A stretch of DNA of 64,000 nucleotides from JAUXFS01 sp050329575 (lineage in GTDB: Bacteria; Pseudomonadota; Alphaproteobacteria; Rhodospirillales; Defluviicoccaceae). The notes below the pieces were generated by a model that was not told the DNA's origin, made no database searches, and saw nothing but the letters and a program-made list of their open reading frames with translations. Positions 36,960-45,948 of this stretch are shown piece by piece (positions within the stretch are counted from its first letter, which is position 1; the number at the start of each line of letters is the position of its first letter). The DNA is taken from positions 1-64,000 of the forward strand of contig JBHJOP010000042.1 in NCBI GenBank assembly GCA_050329575.1. The letters run 5' to 3'. Made by a program: the position numbers and the translations under genes.

Positions 36960-37661
36960 ATGGCGACGCTCCTCGTGCTCGGGTCGAAACCGAATCCGGC
37001 ACTGCCGCCGCGGTCGGCGTACGACGATGTCGCCTGCGCCAACGCCTCCGGACGGTCGGCCCGCGATCGAGGACTGCCGACGCCGGCGTTCACGGTGATG
37101 TCGAGCATCCTCACGTCGGGCCATCAGGAGGCCAACACGCTGGCGCTGCGCGCTCTCGCCGGCCTGCGGACGGGAACCGTCTACCTCTATCCGCGGCCAC
37201 GTCATCGCGGTAACGCGATCAGGAAGGCCTGGCACGACCTGAAGTTGATCAAGACAAAGCCGTTCTATTTCGAGCGCAAACTGAAATCACTCGAATACCG
37301 GTTCGACGAATTCGTGGCAAAACCGTTGGAGTTTTATGTTGATCGCGTGAAAGCGTTGTGCGACTACGACGTCGAGATCGCCGACCTCATCAAGCGGAAG
37401 CTGCCGTCGACCGGGCTGATCGCCATCGCCCTCGGCGTCGGCGAGCGGGGTTACGAGCGGGTCATCGTCAGCGGTTTCAGTTTCGAGATCACCCATGCCT
37501 ATGCGATCAATCCGTTGATCGAGACGCAGGGAACCACCGGAAGTAAGCATGCGGAGACCGACGTCGCTGTGCTGCGCTATCTGTCCCGCAAGTACGGCAC
37601 CGTCTACACCACCGAGACGGTGGTCGGCGAACGATGCGGGGTGCCGCTGCTGGCGGCTTAG
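36960..37661 (+). CDS. hypothetical protein with sialyltransferase-like N-terminus
   Basis: This 233-residue protein opens MATLLVLGSKPNPALPP, then DVACANASG: a P-loop-like LGSKPNP and a following asparagine resembling the start of GT29/GT42-type transferases. The C-terminal half has IVSGFSFEITHAYAI, SKHAETDVAVLRYLS and TTETVVGE, which I do not recognise. It is basic in the middle (KAWHDLKLIKTKPFYFERKLKS, where Lys and Arg cluster). It stands before a methyltransferase gene in a surface-type cluster. Function is unknown; a glycan or CMP-sugar transferase is a guess. Confidence 0.6.
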   Translation: MATLLVLGSKPNPALPPRSAYDDVACANASGRSARDRGLPTPAFTVMSSILTSGHQEANTLALRALAGLRTGTVYLYPRPRHRGNAIRKAWHDLKLIKTKPFYFERKLKSLEYRFDEFVAKPLEFYVDRVKALCDYDVEIADLIKRKLPSTGLIAIALGVGERGYERVIVSGFSFEITHAYAINPLIETQGTTGSKHAETDVAVLRYLSRKYGTVYTTETVVGERCGVPLLAA

Positions 37662-37733
37662 GGGCGGGGAGCGATCCGCGACACCGGGGCCGGTGCCGCC
37701 GCAGGGTCGGTCCGGCCATCTTGGAGTGGAACC

Positions 37734-38465
37734 GTGGTCACATTGAAGCGAATCTCCAACATCCTGAGGTACGGCGTCGGCGACCACGCCCGGCAACGCA
37801 AGCAGGCCGACAAGGCGAAGGCCCGCGAGGCCCGATTCCAGTCCGGGCTGTGGGCCGAACAGGGCGACATCGCGACCCGGAAGTACGCCTCCTACGAGGA
37901 GTACCTGGCGCATCAGGCGTCGAAGTTCGAGAGGGTCGTCGATCGGCTGCACGAGACCGAGGACGAGGATCTCACCGAGTTCACCCGCCGCTTCCGCGAT
38001 TGTGCGCCGCTGGCGGAGGCGCGCAGCGTGCTCTGTCTCGGCGCCCGGCTCGGCACCGAGGTGCGGGCGCTGCACGCCCTCGGTCATTTCGCGGTCGGCA
38101 TCGATCTCAACCCCGGCGAGGGCAACGCCTGCGTCCTGCCCGGCGACTTCCACGCCGTGGTGTTCCCGGACGGTTCGGTGGACGCGATCTACACCAACTG
38201 CCTCGACCACGTGTTCGACCTGGAGCGGATGATCGCCGAGATCCGGCGGATGCTGCGGCCCCGCGGCCTGTTCATCGCCGACGTGCTCGCCGGCTACGAG
38301 GAGGGCTTCACCCCCGGCGCCTACGAGGCCACCCACTGGCGCAGCGCCGAGGCGTTCATCGGCCGGATCGCCGCCCTCGGGCCGTTCGCCGTCGAGCAGG
38401 TTCGTGATCTCGGGCACCACCGGCGCGACCACTGGACGCAGGCGGTGTTCCGCAAGCCGGCATGA
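37734..38465 (+). CDS. SAM-dependent methyltransferase-like protein (paralogue 1)
   Basis: This 243-residue class-I methyltransferase fold has VLCLGARLGTEVRALHALG as the SAM-binding motif I (a variant: LGARLG instead of GxGxG), GIDLNPG and the motif-IV-like AIYTNCLDHVFDLERM. It is paralogous along its full length to 43471-44205. Both start with a basic LRYG(V/I)G segment and share RKYASYEEYLAHQASK-type blocks. The start is GTG at 37734. The methyl acceptor is unknown. Confidence 0.72.
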   Translation: MVTLKRISNILRYGVGDHARQRKQADKAKAREARFQSGLWAEQGDIATRKYASYEEYLAHQASKFERVVDRLHETEDEDLTEFTRRFRDCAPLAEARSVLCLGARLGTEVRALHALGHFAVGIDLNPGEGNACVLPGDFHAVVFPDGSVDAIYTNCLDHVFDLERMIAEIRRMLRPRGLFIADVLAGYEEGFTPGAYEATHWRSAEAFIGRIAALGPFAVEQVRDLGHHRRDHWTQAVFRKPA

Positions 38466-38494
38466 CGGCGTGACCCGCGGTCGCGGAGGCGACG

Positions 38495-39247
38495 ATGTAT
38501 TTCTCCTATGATCACCTGAAGTTCCGCTACGAGCCGTTTCCGATCGGCTATGCGCGGCCGATCCTGGACGATGCCTGCTACCGGGAGATGGTCGGCGCCT
38601 ATCCGCCGGTGGAACTGTTCAAGTACATCCCGAAGATCGGCAAGAAGTATTCCCTCTCCGAGCGCTACCACGGCCGCCGCTACCGGGAGTTCGTCGCCTC
38701 CAGTCCGGTGTGGCGGGAGTTCCGCGGCTGGCTGAAGAGCGACGATTTCATCTACGGAGTGCTCGATGCGCTCCGCCAGCGCCACCTCGACCTCGGATTC
38801 AAGCGGCCGCAGTCGGCGGCCCGGCGCCTGTGGAAGCGGACCAAGGACCTGGCGCGCGGTCGCTTCGGGCGGGCTACGGCGGGGTTGAGCTCGCGCTTCG
38901 AGTTCTCGATGCTGCCGGCCGACGGTGGCTCGGTCACCCCGCACACCGACGCGCCCGGCAAGATCGTCACCCTGATCATCTCGATGATCGCGGAGGGCGA
39001 GTGGGACCCGGCGTTCGGCGGCGGCACCGACCTCAATCGGCCGAAGAGCGAGACGCTGATCTTCAACCCGATGAACCGGCAGGCGGCGTTCGAGGAGATG
39101 GAGGTGCTGGACACCTTCCCGTTCACCCCCAACCAGGCGGTGGTGTTCGTCAAGACCTTCAACTCGTGGCATTCGGTCCGCCCGATGCAGGGCGCGGGCG
39201 CGAACGCCATGCGCAAGACGCTGACCATCAACATCGAGGCGCGGTGA
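38495..39247 (+). CDS. 2OG-Fe(II) oxygenase-like protein A
   Basis: This 250-residue protein has the double-stranded beta-helix motif of 2-oxoglutarate-dependent oxygenases: PHTDAPGK (H-x-D), then SWHSVRPM (distal His) and an Arg in MRKTLTINIE for 2OG binding. The N-terminus MYFSYDHLKFRYEPFPIGYA is characteristic of a subgroup found in surface-polysaccharide and lipid clusters. The substrate is unknown. ATG at 38495 follows GGAGGCGACG. It lies 29 bases after the methyltransferase gene. Confidence 0.78.
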   Translation: MYFSYDHLKFRYEPFPIGYARPILDDACYREMVGAYPPVELFKYIPKIGKKYSLSERYHGRRYREFVASSPVWREFRGWLKSDDFIYGVLDALRQRHLDLGFKRPQSAARRLWKRTKDLARGRFGRATAGLSSRFEFSMLPADGGSVTPHTDAPGKIVTLIISMIAEGEWDPAFGGGTDLNRPKSETLIFNPMNRQAAFEEMEVLDTFPFTPNQAVVFVKTFNSWHSVRPMQGAGANAMRKTLTINIEAR

Positions 39248-39349
39248 TGGCAACGACCGGGGTCGCGGTTGGTCTCGGATGGCGGTCGATGCCGATGGGC
39301 GCGACGTCCCCGAACCTGAATCACGCGCCGCCACGAGGAGGGAACTGAC

Positions 39350-40207
39350 ATGGTCCAAAGCGTTCTCGCCCGGCTCGATCCCAGCCAGATCGTGTTCGAT
39401 CCGCAACCGTACGTCTTCACCACCGAGGCGTTGGACCCCGCCTACTTCGCCGAACTGGCGGCAGCCTTTCCGTCCCTGGAGAAGGTCGCCGGACCGGGAC
39501 CCTATCCCAACAACAAGGCGTACCTGATGCAGGCGCGCGAGGCGCTGGACGATCCGCAGATTCCCGCCGTCTGGCGCGAGTTCGTCGCCTATCACACGTC
39601 CCGCGAGTTCCTGTTCGAGGCGCTGGCGTTCTGGCGGAGCGCGCTCGAGCGCGAGTACCCGGACCTGGAGAGGCGCTTCGGCAAGCCGCTCTCCGCGCTC
39701 ACCACCGAGCGCCGCTATCCCGGCAAGCGGAACACCCCGGAGAACCGGCAGGCCGACGTGATGATGGAGACCCAGTTCGGCGTCAACAGCCCGTGCACCG
39801 GTCCGACCTCGGTGCGCGGACCCCACGTCGACGACACCCACAAGCTGTACGCCGGCCTCCTGTACTTCCGTCTTCCCGAGGACGAAACCGAGGGCGCGGA
39901 CCTGACCCTCTACCGCTACCGGACCAGGAACTATCATCAGGACGGCCGCCAGGACGTTCCGGAGAAGTTCGTGGAGCCGTTCCGGGTGGTGCCCTACCGT
40001 CCCAACACCTTCGTGATGTACGTCAACACCTGGCGCAGCATCCACGGCGTCTCGCCGCGGTCGGTCACGCCGCTGCCCAGGCGCTACGTCAACATCCAGG
40101 CGGAGTGCTATAATCTGACGACCGGCGAGTTCTTCCCGGTGCGACGGACCCTCGCGGGCCGCGTCAGCTCGGCGGTCAAGCGGGTGGTCGGGATGCGGGA
40201 TGCCTGA
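39350..40207 (+). CDS. 2OG-Fe(II) oxygenase-like protein B
   Basis: This 285-residue protein has a beta-helix core with GPHVDDTHKLYAGLLYF (H-x-D), RSIHGVSPR (distal His) and RRYVNIQAE (Arg). The N-terminus QIVFDPQPYVFTTEALD is similar in plan to its neighbour at 38495, though the proteins are distant in sequence. It has two cysteines near the active site region (CTGP, ECYN). The acceptor is unknown; tandem 2OG enzymes beside methyltransferases suggest successive tailoring of one molecule. ATG 39350 follows GAGGAGGGAAC. Confidence 0.75.
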   Translation: MVQSVLARLDPSQIVFDPQPYVFTTEALDPAYFAELAAAFPSLEKVAGPGPYPNNKAYLMQAREALDDPQIPAVWREFVAYHTSREFLFEALAFWRSALEREYPDLERRFGKPLSALTTERRYPGKRNTPENRQADVMMETQFGVNSPCTGPTSVRGPHVDDTHKLYAGLLYFRLPEDETEGADLTLYRYRTRNYHQDGRQDVPEKFVEPFRVVPYRPNTFVMYVNTWRSIHGVSPRSVTPLPRRYVNIQAECYNLTTGEFFPVRRTLAGRVSSAVKRVVGMRDA

Positions 40208-40423
40208 TCGCGAAGCCGGCGTCCGGACGCGGGTCGCCGGTGACGCCGATGAGAGGGTGCCGGGGTGCTTCCCGGACGCCTCCGGGCGGGGTCGCTGCCG
40301 GCCTGCGGCCCCGGGGTGCCGGTCGGGGCGATAGGCGAGCGGCGTCGATCGGGTTCCGCAATGGCGGCTCCGGACGAGTGAGACGGCAACTGGGATCAAC
40401 TTCATTTCGCCGGGATCGAGATC

Positions 40424-41377
40424 ATGAGAATGAGTTCCCTCGCCGACAGCGGTCTGGGCATCACCGCGGAGCAGGTCGCCTCGCTGTTCAGGCCGTTCGT
40501 TGCCGACGGACAGGAGGACGGCGGTCAGCGCTGGGACCGGGAGATCGCGCGGCGAAAGCGGAAGCTGCTGCGACGGTCCGTCAAGCGGGCGATGCTGGGC
40601 TGGCTGCCGGACGGCCGGCGCAGCGAGAGCGTCGTCAACGATGAGTATTCGCACGCGTGGGCGGCCACCGAGTATGCCATCTACGACATCGGCGCCGCCG
40701 GGGCGGCGCGGGTCGGATACACGCCGTGGGAATGGCGGGGCGAGAGGATGTTCGCCGTCGACACGGGCGCGACGCGGGTTCGCCAGTTGGTGCTCTGCAG
40801 GGTTCTCGATCTGATCAAGCCGCGCAGCGTCCTCGAGGTCGGTTGCGGCAACGGCATCAATCTGCTGCTGCTCGCCTGCCGGTTTCCCGATATCGCGTTC
40901 GCCGGAGTGGAGCTGACCGAGGCGGGGCATCGGGCCGCCACCGAGTTCCAGCGACAGCCGACCCTGCCGCAGGCGATGCAGGAGTACGCACCGCTGCCGC
41001 TGGCCGATCCGACGGCCTTTCGGCGCATCCGCTTCGTTAGGGGAAACGCCGCCAACCTGCCGTTCGGCGACGGCGAGTTCGACCTCGTCTATTCGGTGCT
41101 GGCGCTCGAACAGATGGAGGGGATCCGCGCGCAGGCGCTCGCCGAGTTCGCGCGCGTGGCGCGGACCCACACGCTGATGATCGAGCCCTTCCGCGACGTC
41201 AACGCGGCGTTCTGGCCGCGACTCTATGTGTTCAGGCGCAACTACTTCCGCGGCGCGATCGACGAGTTGAGGCAGTACCGGCTCGAACCGGTGCTCGCGC
41301 TCAGCGACTTTCCGCAGGAGGCGTTCCTGAAGGCGTGTGCGGTATTGTCGGAGAAGAAGGGCGGCGTCGACGGCTGA
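40424..41377 (+). CDS. SAM-dependent methyltransferase
   Basis: This 317-residue class-I methyltransferase has a clear motif I VLEVGCGNGINLLLLA, acidic Glu in FAGVELTEAG, and NLPFGDGEFDLVYSVLALEQM. About 130 residues precede the fold, with a basic helix (RRKRKLLRRSVKRAML) that may bind a membrane or nucleic acid. It is not close to the paralogous pair on either side. The substrate is unknown. Its stop is 25 bases from the convergent ABC exporter gene. Confidence 0.82.
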   Translation: MRMSSLADSGLGITAEQVASLFRPFVADGQEDGGQRWDREIARRKRKLLRRSVKRAMLGWLPDGRRSESVVNDEYSHAWAATEYAIYDIGAAGAARVGYTPWEWRGERMFAVDTGATRVRQLVLCRVLDLIKPRSVLEVGCGNGINLLLLACRFPDIAFAGVELTEAGHRAATEFQRQPTLPQAMQEYAPLPLADPTAFRRIRFVRGNAANLPFGDGEFDLVYSVLALEQMEGIRAQALAEFARVARTHTLMIEPFRDVNAAFWPRLYVFRRNYFRGAIDELRQYRLEPVLALSDFPQEAFLKACAVLSEKKGGVDG

Positions 41378-41402
41378 TCGCGGACGAGCGCGCGACGGTC
41401 GG

Positions 41403-43124
41403 TCACGCCCCTTTCCGCATGGGCCGGGGGGTGGGGGCGTCCGACGCCGCGACCGTTCCGTTGTCGAGCCGGTAGATCCGGTCGGCGATCTCCAGGAACG
41501 CCGACCGATGGGTGATCGCGAGCACGGCCCGGTTCTCGGCGAGGCGGCGCACGACCCGACAGATGTCGCGTTCGGTCTCGGGGTCGAGGGCGCTGCTCAC
41601 CTCGTCGAGGATGAGGAGGCGCGGATTGGTGACGAGGGCGCGCGCCAGCGCGATGCGTTGGCGCTGACCGCCGGACAGCTTGGCCCCCTTCTCGCCGACA
41701 ACGCTCATCACGCCCTCCGGCTTCTCGGAGACGAACTCCCAGGCTCCCGCCGCCTCCAGGGCGGCCCGCACCTCGGTCTCGCCCAGCCGCTCGTCACCGA
41801 GAGCGACGTTGGCATAGATGGTGTCGTGGAACAGGATCAGTTCCTGGGGGACGAATCCCACCATCTGCCGCCACTTGATCAGATCGATGTCCTCGATGGG
41901 CGTGTCGTCGATGAGCACCCGGCCGGCCTCGGCACTGTGCAACCCGACGATGAGATCGCTGATCGTCGTCTTGCCGGCGCCGGAAGGTCCGGTCAGCACG
42001 GCAACCTCGCCGATCCGCACATCCATGTCGACGCCCACGAGCACGGGCTTGGCGCCGTAGGAGAACCCGACGTCGCACAGGCGCACGCCCCGGACCAGGG
42101 TCGGCTCCCGTCCGCCGGCCTCCTGTTCGCTCTCGGCCGCGATGTCGTCGATCAGCTCCTGGAGCGCGCGGTAGGGGCTGCGGAACTGAACCGCCTTCTG
42201 CAGGTTGTCCTGGATCTTGCCGATGTTACTCATGGTCTTCATCATCAGAATCCCCATCACCAGCACGTCCGAGAGCGGGTAGTCGGCGACGACGACGACG
42301 AGATAGAAGGCGATGCCGAGCGCGATCGCGGTCAGCATCTCCTCCAGGCTCCGCCTCGCCTCGAGACTGAGGATGCGCCGTTGCAGCGCCTTCTTCAGGC
42401 CGAGGATCTTGGATTCGCACATTTTCGCGAACTGCCCCTGTTTCGCCATCGCCTTCAGGGGCTTGATGCTGTTGAGGGCGTCGACCAGGAAGCTCAGGAG
42501 TTCGCGATTGCGGAGCATTTCTCGGTGCCCCTCGCGCTTCGTGATCCGGACGAGGAAGTTGAGGGCGAGCGCGATGCCACCGCCGATGACGACCGAAATC
42601 AGAGACAGCTTCCAGGATATGGCGACGGCGACGAGGATGTAGAGCAGGGCCTGAATGGAGTTGGCGAGAAAGTTCGCCGCCAGCATGTAGGCGCGGGCGG
42701 CTTGATTGGTCTCGAGGCTGACGGCGTTGGCGAGGATCCCGAGGGGCTGACTGACGAAATACCTCCACTTGACATTGAGGAGAAGACGAAGCATCCGGCT
42801 GCGAAGATTGCTGACGACGTCGGCGGACGCCTTGGCCACATGGCGCATCGCGAGGATCGTCAACAGGCATTTGACGACCACGCCGGCCACGACCAGCATC
42901 AGAATTTGGCCCAGGTTCGCATCGAGCCCTACGGCAGCGAGACCTGCGGTCACGGCTTCGCCGAGTTGCGACGTCTGGCCGTCGTCCCCCGCGGCCAGGG
43001 CCACGAGCGGCAGCATCGCCGCCAATCCAACGCTGCCGGCGAATCCGGCAAGCACGAGGAGGAACAACACCATCCAGGCGTTTGCGCCTTCCGAACGAAA
43101 AAAGATCTTGATCACGGAGAGCAT
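41403..43124 (-). CDS. ABC exporter, fused membrane and ATPase domains
   Basis: This 573-residue half-transporter has six transmembrane segments (about residues 15-320) followed by an ATPase with Walker A GPSGAGKTT, signature LSGGQRQRIALARAL and Walker B RLLILDEVSSALD. It resembles MsbA / PglK-type lipid-linked oligosaccharide flippases; the substrate is unknown. The ATG at 43124 (MLSVIKIFF) is chosen because the sequence upstream is arginine-rich. It is the only minus-strand gene among the tailoring genes. Confidence 0.88.
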   Translation of the reverse strand: MLSVIKIFFRSEGANAWMVLFLLVLAGFAGSVGLAAMLPLVALAAGDDGQTSQLGEAVTAGLAAVGLDANLGQILMLVVAGVVVKCLLTILAMRHVAKASADVVSNLRSRMLRLLLNVKWRYFVSQPLGILANAVSLETNQAARAYMLAANFLANSIQALLYILVAVAISWKLSLISVVIGGGIALALNFLVRITKREGHREMLRNRELLSFLVDALNSIKPLKAMAKQGQFAKMCESKILGLKKALQRRILSLEARRSLEEMLTAIALGIAFYLVVVVADYPLSDVLVMGILMMKTMSNIGKIQDNLQKAVQFRSPYRALQELIDDIAAESEQEAGGREPTLVRGVRLCDVGFSYGAKPVLVGVDMDVRIGEVAVLTGPSGAGKTTISDLIVGLHSAEAGRVLIDDTPIEDIDLIKWRQMVGFVPQELILFHDTIYANVALGDERLGETEVRAALEAAGAWEFVSEKPEGVMSVVGEKGAKLSGGQRQRIALARALVTNPRLLILDEVSSALDPETERDICRVVRRLAENRAVLAITHRSAFLEIADRIYRLDNGTVAASDAPTPRPMRKGA

Positions 43125-43470
43125 TTCTACCGCGAGGTCGTTCGAGACATCGTCATGGCGCCAGGGTTCCCGAGATGGCGCCCACGGGCATCCGCGTCGC
43201 GACAGGTACGCCGTTTTCCCATGGGGCGCAAGGCACGAGCCCCCGCTGCCGGCCCCTCGGTGCGGCGTGGCCGGCGCCGCGACGGGGCCGCAAACCGACC
43301 GTCGCCGGCCGCGAGAAACGTGTTTCGGGAGCGCCGGAAAGGTGCTAATCCGCTGTCGCCCGCGCCGGCCTTGCCGTCGACGCGGTGCAACCAACCCATG
43401 CTCCTCACGTCATTGCCGACTCTGTCGAAGACCCTGACGGCGAGGGCCGGGGTACCATGGAGGTAGCCGG
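43125..43470. other. intergenic stretch between divergent ABC exporter and methyltransferase genes
   Basis: These 346 bases hold no supported gene. They should contain divergent promoters; no clear pair was picked out. AGGTAGCCGG just before 43471 may be the ribosome-binding site of the methyltransferase. Confidence 0.5.
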
Positions 43471-44205
43471 ATGAAGGTGAAGAAGAAGGTGCGCAAGATC
43501 CTGCGCTATGGGATCGGGCCCGGGCGGAAGGAGCGCGAGAACCGGGCGAAGGTGGCGGCCCGCGCGGCAGCGTTTCGGGACGACGGCACCTGGGAGCGCG
43601 GCGACGACATCACCCGGCGCCGATACGCCTCCTACGAGGCGTACGTGACCCACCAGGCGTCCAAGCTGGACAGGATCGTCGACCGGCTGCACGACACCCT
43701 CGAAGAGGACTATCAGGACTTCGTTCGCCGCTTCAAGGGCTGCGAACCGCTGCGGGGGGCGAACAACGTGCTCTGCCTGGGGGCGCGCCTGGGGACCGAA
43801 GTCAGGGCGTTGCACAGCCTCGGGTACTTCGCGGTCGGCATCGATCTGAACTGCGGCAAGGACAATCCTTACGTGCTGCCCGGCGATTTCCACGGTCTCG
43901 TCTTTCCGACCGGTTCGGTCGAGGCGGTCTACACCAACGTGATGGACCACGTGTTCGATCTCGACCGGTTCATGGCCGAGGTGAGGCGGGTGCTCAAGCC
44001 GGGCGGGGTGTTCATCGTCGACATGGTCGAGGGCTACGAGGAAGGCTACACGCCCGGCGATTTCGAAGCGATGTCGTGGCGCAACAAGGACGTCCTGATC
44101 CGACGCATCGAGAAGGCCGGCGGACTGGAGGCGGTTCAGACCCGAGATCTCGGGAACCTGCGCCAGCAACGCTGGACCCAGGTGGTGTTCCGGCTGCCGG
44201 GCTGA
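43471..44205 (+). CDS. SAM-dependent methyltransferase-like protein (paralogue 2)
   Basis: This 244-residue paralogue of 37734-38465 shares LRYGIG, RRRYASYEAYVTHQASK, VLCLGARLGTEVRALHSLG, VLPGDFHG and EGYEEGYTPGDFEA. The basic N-terminus (MKVKKKVRKIL) could be membrane- or RNA-interacting. Two copies 5 kb apart with tailoring enzymes between suggest duplication and specialisation. The acceptor is unknown. The stop is 11 bases from the convergent luxR gene. Confidence 0.72.
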   Translation: MKVKKKVRKILRYGIGPGRKERENRAKVAARAAAFRDDGTWERGDDITRRRYASYEAYVTHQASKLDRIVDRLHDTLEEDYQDFVRRFKGCEPLRGANNVLCLGARLGTEVRALHSLGYFAVGIDLNCGKDNPYVLPGDFHGLVFPTGSVEAVYTNVMDHVFDLDRFMAEVRRVLKPGGVFIVDMVEGYEEGYTPGDFEAMSWRNKDVLIRRIEKAGGLEAVQTRDLGNLRQQRWTQVVFRLPG

Positions 44206-44216
44206 CGCCGCCCGCC

Positions 44217-44957
44217 CTACGGCAATATCAACCCCTGCCGCACCGCGGTGACGACGGCGGCGACGCGGTTGCCGGTGTCGAGCTTCCTCATCACGCTCTT
44301 GAGGTGGAAGTTGACGGTGTGCTCCGAGACGCCGATGATCTCCGAGATCGCCCAGGCGCTCTTGCCGCGCGCCGTCCAGGTCAGGCATTCCCGCTCGCGC
44401 TCGGTGAGGTGGAGCCCCTTGCCGGCCGCGACCTGGCCGCCGGCGGCGCGGGTGTAGGCGAGCTGGAACTGGGTCGACAGGATCTGCAGCTTGGCGAGCC
44501 GGCCGTCGCCGCCGTCGCCGCCGTCGCCGGGCTGGTTGCTGGCCAGGCAGACCACGTAGCTCTCGCCGCGGGGACCGTGGATCGGCACGCTGACGCCGTC
44601 ATGCAGGCCGGCCTCCCTGCATTCGTCGAACAGCTGGCGCTGGCGCGACGACAGCGGTTCCTGCTTGACGATGTCGTTCCACAGGAAGGGCGCGCCCTTG
44701 CTGGGCGTCAACAGGAAGACGGGATCGATCTCCTGGTAGCGTCTGGCGAAGTAGTGCGTGACCCAGTCCTCGGGATAGTTGAGGGCGACGACCGGCCGCA
44801 GATTGCCCTTGGCGAGCGCTTCCTGGGCGGCGAAGGTCGCGGCGCAGAAGGCGATGCGGTCGTAGCCGAGCTCGCAGACCGCCCGGTTGAACAGCTCGAA
44901 GACCGCCTGCGGGCTCGTGGCGGCGTTGGTCTGCTCGATGAATTCGCTGATCCGCAT
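44217..44957 (-). CDS. LuxR-family autoinducer-binding regulator
   Basis: This 246-residue quorum-sensing regulator has an N-terminal autoinducer-binding domain (about residues 5-165, with ALNYPEDWVTHYFARRYQEIDPV bearing the ligand Trp/Tyr/Asp residues: NYPEDW, YFARRY, IDP) and a C-terminal GerE-type HTH (LTERERECLTWTARGKSAWAIS, the last helix SEHTVNFH). The ATG at 44957 (MRISEF) is preferred over one 29 codons upstream. LuxI lies 1 kb away, so the two are the likely pair. Confidence 0.9.
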   Translation of the reverse strand: MRISEFIEQTNAATSPQAVFELFNRAVCELGYDRIAFCAATFAAQEALAKGNLRPVVALNYPEDWVTHYFARRYQEIDPVFLLTPSKGAPFLWNDIVKQEPLSSRQRQLFDECREAGLHDGVSVPIHGPRGESYVVCLASNQPGDGGDGGDGRLAKLQILSTQFQLAYTRAAGGQVAAGKGLHLTERERECLTWTARGKSAWAISEIIGVSEHTVNFHLKSVMRKLDTGNRVAAVVTAVRQGLILP

Positions 44958-45517
44958 CCGCTCACGTCCCCTGAGCGGCGACAGGAACTCGGTCACGGGG
45001 CGAAGCGGACGGCTCGTCCCCGTGCACGGACCGACCGCCGACACCCCGGTCCCCGAAGGACGGCGCGCCGCCGACGCTGGATGTGGTCGCTCTCCCCATT
45101 CGCCCCTTCACGCACCTCAGCCGTCCGCTTGCGCCGCGGTTGCCTCGACGATGTGCGTCAGCGCACCTGGTTGAATACTATCTCCTTTGTCATCGATGAC
45201 CCCCGAGCCGCGGTGCTTCGCCCGTCGATTTGCGGGCTTCTCGCCTTGTTAACGGGTTTGCCGCCGTCGCGAAATACCTTTTGTCGCGCGCCTGCACGCG
45301 GCGGCGAAGCATCGGACCCCTCGTGTGCGCCACCCCAGAAGTCCCCATATGGGGGAATTTAAGCGTCCGGCCTCCCGGAATGTCAAGCGAAACCGCGTGG
45401 TGGCGGCGGGGGACCCTGCCGGATTGGGTAGGTAGAAACCCCTACTGGAGGGGGGCTAGTGTCGGGGTGAACGGGGCCGCTCGCGCCCGCAGCGACGGCC
45501 GATGACGGGGGAGCGAG
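44958..45517. promoter_or_regulatory. luxR upstream region with C4/G4 dyads
   Basis: These 560 bases contain no supported gene. Two dyads stand out: CCCCATATGGGG, a perfect 12-bp palindrome at 45343-45354, and CCCCT-N5-AGGGG at 45439-45453. The second is 65 bases before the start of the small gene at 45518. They differ from the canonical lux box but are in the right place for a regulator acting on the divergent genes. ATTGAATAC/TTGAATACTATC near 45170 is AT-rich and may be part of the luxR promoter. Confidence 0.45.
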
Positions 45518-45919
45518 ATGATGTTGGGAATCCACACCGGTTTCGGGACCATCGGCCGAATGACCTTCTCGCATCCCGCGCTGACCGGCGCCGTCCAGCC
45601 GGACACCGTCAGCCCCCACGACAGCGAAGCCCTGGCGGCGCTCGCCCGTCACTGGGACCAGGTCCGCCTGCCCAACCTGATCCGCGGGGCCGCCCGCTCC
45701 CGCGATCTCGCCGGCGTTCATCGCGGCGTCGCCCGCGAGGCGATCCGGGCCGCCCGCGCCGCCCGCGCCCGGTTCGACGACGAGGCCTGCCGGTCGCACC
45801 GGGAAACCGCCCACGACGCCCTGGCGAAGGCGCGCCAGTGCCTGCACTTCGCCCGCCGATGTGAGCGCAAGGCGCAGGCCATCATCCTCTCCGAAGGCTG
45901 TTCGGCGGTCGAGAACTGA
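45518..45919 (+). CDS. small hypothetical protein between luxR and luxI
   Basis: This 133-residue protein begins MMLGIHTGFGTIGRM and follows a GGGGAGCGAG ribosome site. The C-terminal half is a helix-rich, Arg/Ala/His-rich stretch (AREAIRAARAARARFDDEA, then HFARRCERKAQA). It has two cysteines near the end and no signal peptide. I recognise no family. Its place between luxR and luxI, behind dyad sites, suggests quorum control or a modulatory role, as some small proteins in such positions have; this is inference. Confidence 0.6.
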   Translation: MMLGIHTGFGTIGRMTFSHPALTGAVQPDTVSPHDSEALAALARHWDQVRLPNLIRGAARSRDLAGVHRGVAREAIRAARAARARFDDEACRSHRETAHDALAKARQCLHFARRCERKAQAIILSEGCSAVEN

Positions 45920-45948
45920 TCCGGCCCCGACCGCCGCCGCCGAACCCC

